Assembly: GCA_946623485.1 (NCBI GenBank)
Contig: CAMORF010000188.1
Coordinates: 1-5,054, forward strand
Direction of reading: 5' to 3'
DNA from: an uncultured Clostridia bacterium
GTDB lineage: Bacteria > Bacillota > Clostridia > Lachnospirales > Lachnospiraceae
DNA length: 5,054 nt
The position numbers and the translations under genes were made by a program. The notes beneath the pieces are model-generated. The model was not told where the DNA came from and made no database searches. It saw only the letters and a program-made list of their open reading frames with translations. Every line of letters starts with the position of its first letter. The first letter of the stretch is position 1. This document shows, piece by piece, positions 1 through 5,054 of this stretch.

Positions 1-64
1 ACCAGCAACTCACTTTGTCAGATTCCAGATACCCGTACCATCAACTCGCTTTGCCAGATTCCGG
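1..64. repeat. Degenerate 36-bp tandem repeat, two copies, cut by the window edge
   Basis: Positions 1-28 and 37-64 match at 24 of 28 bases (differences at 5/41, 12/48, 18/54 and 27/63), with a repeat period of 36 bp and an unrelated 8-bp filler between copies. A third copy from 73 is at best a trace. On the minus strand all three frames meet a stop within the two copies, so the repeat does not look like coding DNA in the operon's direction. It lies 44 bp past the last stop codon and may continue to the left of the window. Its role is unknown. Confidence 0.6.
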
Positions 65-107
65 CTGTCTGCTCCGCCAACACCTGCCATCCCGTCCGAT
101 TCATTCT

Positions 108-2294
108 CTATACATCCACTCTCTGCCGCTCCACCAGCTTCGCGAACAGGCCGCCCTTCGCAATCAGCTCCTCATAGGTTCCCTGCTCCGCGATCCGTCC
201 GCCGTCCATCATCAGGATCCGGTCGCAGTTACGGATTGTAGAAAGGCGATGGGCAATCACGATCCTGGTGCATTTGAGCGTATCCAGGGAATCTGAAACA
301 ATCTTCTGGGTAATGTTATCGAGCGCGCTGGTCGCCTCATCAAACATCAGAACCGAAGGATTGCCGGCAATGGCACGCGCAATCATCAGCCTCTGCTTCT
401 GCCCGCCGGAGATACCGCCGCCGCCCTCCTGGACGAGTGTGTGCATGCCCATGGGCATGTGCTCCAGATCCTCCTTCATGCCAACCATCTCCGCCACTTT
501 CCATGCATCCTCTTCTGTCATGGTTGGGTTGGAAATGGATATGTTCGAATAGATGCTTCCCTGGAACAGGTTGCCGCTTTGCAGCACCACGCCGATCCGT
601 TTCCTGAGAGATTTCAGGTCCAACATCTGGATGTCCCTGCCATCATAATAGACACCTCCCTTGTCCGGCTTCTCAAAGCCCAGAAGAAGGCGCATCAGCG
701 TTGATTTCCCGCATCCGGTTCTGCCGACGATCGCAACATATTCCCCGCGTTTGATCTTCAGGGAAAGATTCTGCAGGACATACGGCATATTATCAGCATA
801 ACGGAAGGAAACATGGTTGACCTCGATGCTGCCGCCCAGCCGCTCCAGCACTTCCTTCTCTTCCTGGATCTCAGGCGCAGTCTCAAACAATGGCTTTGCC
901 ATCTCCAGCGCAGGCCTGACGCCGGCCACCGCCGCCGCTGCCCCGACCAGTCCGGTAAATGCGCCCGATACCAGTGCGTACGCCGTGTTGAATGCCATGT
1001 AATCCGCCGAGGACACCCCGCCCTTCAGCGCAAGGTAATACATCACGACCGTCCCGCCCAACGTGATGATCTGAGAGAGCGGCGCATTCATTTTCACAAG
1101 GAACGGCGGGTTATAGGTCAACTGCGCAGAAGGCGCGTAGCTCTGGGCCCATTTTGCAAAGGCACGCTTTTCCGCGCCTGCCACCTTGATCTTGGGAATC
1201 CCGTTCAGGAGCGCCAGCACCATGCCGGTTTCCTTGCTGTCATATTCCATCCGCTCCTTTGTCACTCTCATCTGGAACAGGGCCGTCGCCAGGGACAGGC
1301 CTGCCGTCAGGAGAGAAAGCAGAATCGACGGGATCAGCAGCACCGGCGCGTAGCGGAACACCTGGAACAGATAGACCACGGAAAAGCCTGCCGTCAGGAT
1401 GATCGAGAAGAAGGTCGATGAAAACATCGAGCATACCACCGTCACCGCCGAGACTCTGCTCGTCAGCTCGCCGGAATTGAATCTGCTGAAAAATGAAATC
1501 GGCATCGTCAGGATCCGCATCATCGACGCGCTTTCCACCTGCATGTTCAGCTGGCTCTGGATATTCTGGCTGAAGATCGTCTTCACCAGCTCAAACATCT
1601 GGTGGGACAGCTCGGAAAGCAGGAGCACCAGCACAAGGCAGATCAGCACCGTCCGTTGTCCGGAAGCAAGAAAGTCAACATCATAAATCTTCCGTGTAAT
1701 TCTCGGCCCGATCGTCTGAATCAGGGTCACAATGCCCGTCAGGGCGATCATCCAGATGAAATCCCGGGGGCGCAGGAGGGAAATCACATACTGGAAGACC
1801 TCCTTCACCGAGATCGATTTCAATGGAAACGGCTTGTAGAAGCACAGCGCATCCGTGTTCAGATCCTGCGCCGTCTTTGCGTTGACATCCTCCCGGGTTC
1901 CCCTTGCCGGATCCACGATCGTATAGCCCTTCAGTTTCCCGGGGATCAGCGCAACCACGGTTCCATCCTTCCGGCTTCCGAGCATCGCGCCGCTTGCGTC
2001 TTTATACCAGTTCTCCGTCAGGCTGACCCTCCTGTGGAGGATCCCGGATGGCCTGAGCAGATAATCAAGAATTTCCCTGGACTCATCGATATTTTCCGGA
2101 AGCTTCCTCGCGTGGACGCGGTAGTACTTCAGGATCTCTCCCACTGCCCTGGAAGCCATCTCCCTGTCAGACTGGAACTGAATCTCTATTTTTTTATTGC
2201 CGCTGACCGCGTTGGCCATTCTGGCATACGCGTCAGACAGAATATCATCATCATTCTGTATCCGCTGCCGGATCTGTTCATCAAACCAACCCAA
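108..2294 (-). CDS. NHLP-type bacteriocin export ABC transporter, permease/ATPase subunit without active peptidase
   Basis: Predicted inner subunit of a peptide exporter, 728 aa from the TTG at 2294. The order is an N-terminal soluble domain (about 1-160), a six-helix exporter membrane domain (about 178-450; the first two helices are near 178-197 and 214-235) and a C-terminal ATPase. The ATPase has Walker A GRTGCGKST (524-532, Lys530), signature ISGGQ (628-632), Walker B ending in Asp652-Glu653, D-loop SALD and switch His682, so it looks catalytically competent. The N-terminal domain lacks the peptidase Cys and His but keeps a DPARG motif (128-132), suggesting a decayed C39 fold. The layout matches the second ABC subunit of NHLM/NHLP bacteriocin operons (TIGR03797-like). 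The TTG start is chosen because AGGAG (2305-2309) lies 10 nt upstream and the protein then begins MGWFDEQ. A GTG at 2318 would overlap the preceding stop and place the ribosome site inside the gene. It probably heterodimerises with the upstream PCAT subunit. Family and role are confident; the substrate is unknown. Confidence 0.93.
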   Translation of the reverse strand: MGWFDEQIRQRIQNDDDILSDAYARMANAVSGNKKIEIQFQSDREMASRAVGEILKYYRVHARKLPENIDESREILDYLLRPSGILHRRVSLTENWYKDASGAMLGSRKDGTVVALIPGKLKGYTIVDPARGTREDVNAKTAQDLNTDALCFYKPFPLKSISVKEVFQYVISLLRPRDFIWMIALTGIVTLIQTIGPRITRKIYDVDFLASGQRTVLICLVLVLLLSELSHQMFELVKTIFSQNIQSQLNMQVESASMMRILTMPISFFSRFNSGELTSRVSAVTVVCSMFSSTFFSIILTAGFSVVYLFQVFRYAPVLLIPSILLSLLTAGLSLATALFQMRVTKERMEYDSKETGMVLALLNGIPKIKVAGAEKRAFAKWAQSYAPSAQLTYNPPFLVKMNAPLSQIITLGGTVVMYYLALKGGVSSADYMAFNTAYALVSGAFTGLVGAAAAVAGVRPALEMAKPLFETAPEIQEEKEVLERLGGSIEVNHVSFRYADNMPYVLQNLSLKIKRGEYVAIVGRTGCGKSTLMRLLLGFEKPDKGGVYYDGRDIQMLDLKSLRKRIGVVLQSGNLFQGSIYSNISISNPTMTEEDAWKVAEMVGMKEDLEHMPMGMHTLVQEGGGGISGGQKQRLMIARAIAGNPSVLMFDEATSALDNITQKIVSDSLDTLKCTRIVIAHRLSTIRNCDRILMMDGGRIAEQGTYEELIAKGGLFAKLVERQRVDV

Positions 2295-2304
2295 GGTAAA
2301 TCTG

Positions 2305-2309
2305 CTCCT
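2305..2309 (-). promoter_or_regulatory. Ribosome binding site that decides the TTG start of the second ABC subunit
   Basis: AGGAG, within an A-rich run, begins 6 nt after the stop codon of the peptidase-containing subunit and ends 10 nt before TTG 2294. It sits downstream of the alternative GTG at 2318 and so cannot serve it. This favours the TTG, which gives a protein starting MGWFDEQ. Confidence 0.65.
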
Positions 2310-2314
2310 TTTTA

Positions 2315-4510
2315 TCACTCATTGGATACCAGCTCCTTGTAGAAGCCGCCCTTCGCGTACAGCTCCTTGTGCGTTCCGCGCTCCACCACGCGCCCGTGAT
2401 CCATCACGATGATCTCATCGCAGTCACGGATGGTGGAAAGGCGGTGCGCCACCACGATACAGGTAACGCCTCTTTCATGCACGGATTCCACGACTTCCGC
2501 TTCCGTCCGCGCATCCAGAGCACTCGTTGCTTCGTCCATGATCAGGACCGTGGGATCCTGCGCAAGCACCCTGGCAATCTCCAGGCGCTGCCGCTGCCCT
2601 CCGGACAGGTCCTTTCCATTTTCGTGCAGCACATAATTATAACCGCCGTCGCGGGAAATGATATCCGCATGGATGCTTGCGTCCCGCGCGGCCAGGATCA
2701 TCTCAAAGTTTTCGATGGAGTTGTCCCACATCTTGATATTCGCCGCGATGGTATCCTCAAACAGCGTAACCTCCTGGTCAACCTTCGCAACCGACCCCGT
2801 AAATACATTTCTGTCGATCTCACTGATCTTTTTCCCGTCATACAGGATCTCTCCGCTCCAGGGCTTGTACAGACCGGTCAGAAGCTTCGCCAGCGTAGAC
2901 TTCCCGCAGCCTGAAGCGCCGACAAAGGCAACCTTCTGGCCCGGTTCGATGGTCATGCTGAAGTTCTCGATCAACGGTCTCGCCAGCGGGGAATACCCGA
3001 AGGTCACATTCCTCATCTCCACCCTGCCGCTCAGCTTGGAATAGCTGATGTCCTCGCTCAGCTTCAGGGAATCGGGGGAAACATCCGTCTGGTACTCCAG
3101 GACATCCTCAATCCGCTCCATGTCCGTACGCATCTCCCGGATCAGATCCCGGGCCGAGGTAAGCTGGACGACAGGCGCGGAAAAGCTCATCAGAAGCGTC
3201 TGGAACCCGAACAGCATACCAATGGAAAACTGTCCGGACATGGTGAACAGCAGGCCAAGCGCCAGGATCAGGTCATTCGACAGCTGGGTGATAAAGGTAA
3301 GGATCAGGCCGTAATACTGGGTGATGTGCTGGCCCGTCATATCCTGCCGGTTCACGGATGCCTGATAGCCCGCCCAACGGCTGAAGAATTCATCCTCAAC
3401 GCCGCTGGCCTTGATGGTTTCGATCATCTCAATTCCCGATACCGTGGTGGACTGCAGCTTTGCCGCGTCACGCATCCGGACTCTCGAGATATTAATCTTC
3501 TTGTTGGAAATGTACTTCTGAAGTGCGCTGTTGATCAGAAGCGATGAGATCCCGATCAGGGACAGGATCACATTGTAACGGATCATGACAAACAGGTAGA
3601 AGATCATCATACCCGAATTCAGGATCAGCGGCGTAAATGTATTGATCATCGTCGATGCGATTGTGGCGTTGGTCTGCTTGCGCATCGCGATATCACCGGT
3701 CATTCTCTGTGAGAAGAAATCGACCGGCAAGCGCAGGACATGCCACATATATTCGCTGTTCGAAGCAATCGCCAGCTTTCCTTCCATCTTCAGGTTAAAG
3801 ATCCGCTCAACCACTGCCGTGATCATGGAGATCAGGGATACGGCAGTCACAAGGAATAAAAATGGCGTGACCCATTCCGGGCTTTTTCCGGAAAGCAGGC
3901 GGTCCAGAAAGACACGCTGGAAAGCGGGATTCACCATTCCCACCAATGCCGTGATGGCAGACAATGCGACTGCAAAAGCGAAGGACGGTCCGAGGCCCTT
4001 CATCTTCCTTTTGACGAATCCCATGATGCTCTTCGGGCTTCCCCCGGGAACAAAATTCTCTCCCGGAGACAGTTCGATGATGATCCCCGAGAAGCTGCTC
4101 TCGAATTCCTCCTTCGATACCTCAACCAATCCTCTGGCAGGATCGTTGAGCACCGCCCGTCCCTTCCGGAACCCGTCCAGCACCACAAAGTGATTGTTAT
4201 TCCAGAACAGGATACACGGGAAGACTCCCTCTTTCTCCAGGTAGGAGGGTTCTACCTTGTATCCGTCCGCATGCATGCCGTAATTGATCGCCGCAAGGCG
4301 TACATGGTTTGCGTTGGAACCGTCCCTGGAGACACCGCAGTCCTTTCTCACCTGTTCCAGGGGGATCCATTTCCCATAATATGCCAGTATCATGTCCAGG
4401 CACGCGGCGCCGCATTCCAGCGCCTCCAGCTGCATGATCACCGGAACCTTTGCCACCTTTTTCCCCGTTACCGGCTCCGTTGCTGCTGTACTTCTTTTCC
4501 TTATACTCAT
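2315..4510 (-). CDS. NHLP-type bacteriocin export ABC transporter, C39 peptidase/permease/ATPase (PCAT)
   Basis: Leader-cleaving peptide exporter, 731 aa from the ATG at 4510. An N-terminal C39 cysteine peptidase (about 20-150) carries oxyanion Gln27, nucleophile Cys33 in ECGAAC, His107 in NNNHF and Asp123 in NDPARG, so the catalytic set is complete. A six-helix membrane domain follows (about 172-440; first helices near 175-195 and 213-233), then an ATPase with Walker A GASGCGKST (531-539, Lys537), signature LSGGQ (635-639), Walker B Asp659-Glu660 and switch His689. In this family the peptidase cuts after a Gly-Gly type leader site in the cytosol while the membrane domain exports the core peptide; the closest description is the first ABC subunit of NHLM/NHLP systems (TIGR03796-like). 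The ATG lies 5 nt after the preceding stop, which suggests translational coupling. A TTG at 4519 adds three residues and overlaps that stop. Neither start has a strong ribosome site; the ATG is preferred. The stop at 2315 is 20 nt before the next gene. No cargo gene is visible. Confidence 0.94.
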   Translation of the reverse strand: MSIRKRSTAATEPVTGKKVAKVPVIMQLEALECGAACLDMILAYYGKWIPLEQVRKDCGVSRDGSNANHVRLAAINYGMHADGYKVEPSYLEKEGVFPCILFWNNNHFVVLDGFRKGRAVLNDPARGLVEVSKEEFESSFSGIIIELSPGENFVPGGSPKSIMGFVKRKMKGLGPSFAFAVALSAITALVGMVNPAFQRVFLDRLLSGKSPEWVTPFLFLVTAVSLISMITAVVERIFNLKMEGKLAIASNSEYMWHVLRLPVDFFSQRMTGDIAMRKQTNATIASTMINTFTPLILNSGMMIFYLFVMIRYNVILSLIGISSLLINSALQKYISNKKINISRVRMRDAAKLQSTTVSGIEMIETIKASGVEDEFFSRWAGYQASVNRQDMTGQHITQYYGLILTFITQLSNDLILALGLLFTMSGQFSIGMLFGFQTLLMSFSAPVVQLTSARDLIREMRTDMERIEDVLEYQTDVSPDSLKLSEDISYSKLSGRVEMRNVTFGYSPLARPLIENFSMTIEPGQKVAFVGASGCGKSTLAKLLTGLYKPWSGEILYDGKKISEIDRNVFTGSVAKVDQEVTLFEDTIAANIKMWDNSIENFEMILAARDASIHADIISRDGGYNYVLHENGKDLSGGQRQRLEIARVLAQDPTVLIMDEATSALDARTEAEVVESVHERGVTCIVVAHRLSTIRDCDEIIVMDHGRVVERGTHKELYAKGGFYKELVSNE

Positions 4511-4515
4511 CTTGA

Positions 4516-4842
4516 TCAATTACCCGCTGCCGCGTCCGTTAAAAATGAAGCAGGCTTTACATATTCTGTCTTAACCTGTCCATTTTGATCCGTCGTCTTC
4601 ATCTCAATCCTTGCCGCAAATCCCCAGATGATCCCTGCCAGAAGCAACACCAGCATCGCCGCCACCAGCAGCCACATGCCCGGCGTCGTAACCCGGATAT
4701 AGTCATCCACCTGCTCCGGGGATGAGATCTTTGTCAGCCGCCTGGGAGGTGCCGCCTGCTGATTCTGCGGATCGGCTGGCTGATTCTGCGCAGCCGCGGG
4801 CTGTGAAACCTGCCCCTGCTTTGTTTCCACTCCCTGTTCCAT
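4516..4842 (-). CDS. Minimal HlyD-like NHLP-system secretion protein (membrane anchor only)
   Basis: Small single-pass membrane protein of 108 aa. Residues 1-35 are a Gln/Pro/Ala-rich, probably disordered cytosolic tail. Residues 36-55 contain the motif KISSPEQVDDYIRVTTP, which resembles the juxtamembrane segment of NHLM/NHLP-system HlyD homologues (TIGR03794-like; recognised by eye). Residues 56-76 form one hydrophobic helix, leaving about 32 extracytoplasmic residues. Membrane fusion proteins of this kind are normally several hundred residues long, with lipoyl, hairpin and barrel parts; all of these are missing here. There is no space for them, because the transporter gene starts 5 nt after the stop, and no frameshifted remainder is seen. 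It is first in the operon, as expected for the accessory protein of this exporter. The start is ATG 4842, with GGGGAG at 4849-4854 and a 6-nt spacer. An ATG at 4863 would add seven residues but has a poorer ribosome site. The link to the exporter is well supported; the function of such a short form is unknown. Confidence 0.75.
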   Translation of the reverse strand: MEQGVETKQGQVSQPAAAQNQPADPQNQQAAPPRRLTKISSPEQVDDYIRVTTPGMWLLVAAMLVLLLAGIIWGFAARIEMKTTDQNGQVKTEYVKPASFLTDAAAGN

Positions 4843-4848
4843 ATTGTT

Positions 4849-4855
4849 CTCCCCT
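4849..4855 (-). promoter_or_regulatory. Ribosome binding site that decides the start of the HlyD-like gene
   Basis: AGGGGAG lies 6 nt upstream of the ATG at 4842. It falls between that ATG and the alternative in-frame ATG at 4863, so it supports the shorter, 108-residue product. Confidence 0.7.
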
Positions 4856-4903
4856 GAATTCATATACCACTCGTTTCGAGAATTTCATTTTCATTTCCAT
4901 AAA

Positions 4904-4932
4904 ATAATAACAACTTCCTGCTTTAAATGCAA
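4904..4932 (-). promoter_or_regulatory. Candidate extended -10 (sigma-A type) promoter for the exporter operon
   Basis: On the minus strand TTGCAT (4927-4932) could be a weak -35 box. After exactly 17 nt comes TATTAT (4904-4909), which matches the -10 consensus at five of six positions and is directly preceded by TGT, an extended -10 motif. Transcription would start near 4897 and give a 5' leader of about 55 nt before the ATG at 4842. The surrounding DNA is clearly more AT-rich than the genes. The call rests on consensus matching alone. Confidence 0.45.
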
Positions 4933-5054
4933 TCCTCAGTGGCAGAGGCAAAAAGCACTTTTGATCCTCGCATCATAACTTTGATATCTCGTAAACATCA
5001 TCTTAGGATCTGTTACAAAATAACTTGTACATCTTGCTTGTCTTTTCATCCGAT

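Noticed and set aside
1..72. CRISPR array
   Set aside because: The conserved part is 28 bp but the filler is only 8 bp, and the copies are imperfect, which does not fit repeat-spacer structure.
18..104. A 28-codon minus-strand frame directly after the last transporter gene, and a second frame starting at 90
   Set aside because: Both are short, have weak ribosome sites and overlap the repeats. Neither has a leader motif or recognisable family.
1..107. Rho-independent terminator after the operon
   Set aside because: No GC-rich hairpin followed by a T-run was found on the minus strand, so transcription may continue out of the window.
15..296. A plus-strand frame across the 36-bp repeats into the transporter gene
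   Set aside because: It runs about 190 bases antisense into a firm gene. Only its first part, over the repeats, might be real if a convergent gene exists to the left, and that cannot be judged here.
813..1421. A 202-codon plus-strand open frame
   Set aside because: It is antisense to the membrane domain of the same transporter, with a low-complexity RRQH-rich translation and no ribosome site seen.
1602..2342. A 246-codon plus-strand open frame opposite the second ABC transporter
   Set aside because: It lies antisense to a clearly recognisable transporter gene, and its translation is rich in Arg, His, Gln and Pro with no domain. It is a shadow of the GC-rich coding strand.
3642..4193. A 183-codon plus-strand open frame
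   Set aside because: It is antisense to the PCAT gene, whose catalytic motifs are intact in the other strand; no family is recognised.
4508..4519. TTG at 4519 as the start of the PCAT gene
   Set aside because: It overlaps the stop codon of the preceding gene, has no suitably spaced ribosome site and adds only three residues before the ATG at 4510.
4703..4951. An 82-codon minus-strand frame overlapping the HlyD-like gene
   Set aside because: It is out of frame with the gene that has the good ribosome site and recognisable motif, and it would run over the putative promoter.

Overview
The window holds three co-directional genes on the minus strand, in transcription order: a very short HlyD-like membrane-anchored protein (4516-4842), a peptidase-containing ABC exporter (2315-4510), and a second ABC exporter subunit without a working peptidase (108-2294). 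Together they match the export module of NHLP/NHLM-type RiPP (bacteriocin-like) systems, which consists of a membrane fusion protein, a peptidase/permease/ATPase (PCAT) and a partner permease/ATPase. The first subunit should cut a double-glycine type leader in the cytosol and move the released peptide across the membrane. The second is its probable heterodimer partner. The first gene encodes an anchor that may have connected the pump to an extracytoplasmic conduit but is now reduced to little more than its membrane helix.

The organism is probably a Clostridia-class Firmicute, Lachnospiraceae-like. This is inferred from the style of the proteins, the purine-rich Shine-Dalgarno sites, the use of a TTG start and the moderately GC-rich genes next to an AT-rich promoter region. 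No marker gene in the window fixes the taxonomy.

Layout from the transcriptional start: 4864-5054 is AT-rich upstream DNA with a plausible extended -10 promoter (4904-4932) and the open tail of a possible short reading frame. The three genes follow with gaps of 5 and 20 nt, as in one translationally coupled operon. Downstream of the last gene, 1-107 holds a degenerate 36-bp tandem repeat cut by the window edge, and no convincing terminator.

No leader peptide gene, maturation enzyme, immunity gene or regulator is visible, so the cargo must lie outside the window. The points most worth a second look are the minimal membrane fusion protein, a degenerate remnant of the C39 peptidase fold at the N-terminus of the second transporter, the 36-bp repeats and the Cys-containing reading frame at the right edge.
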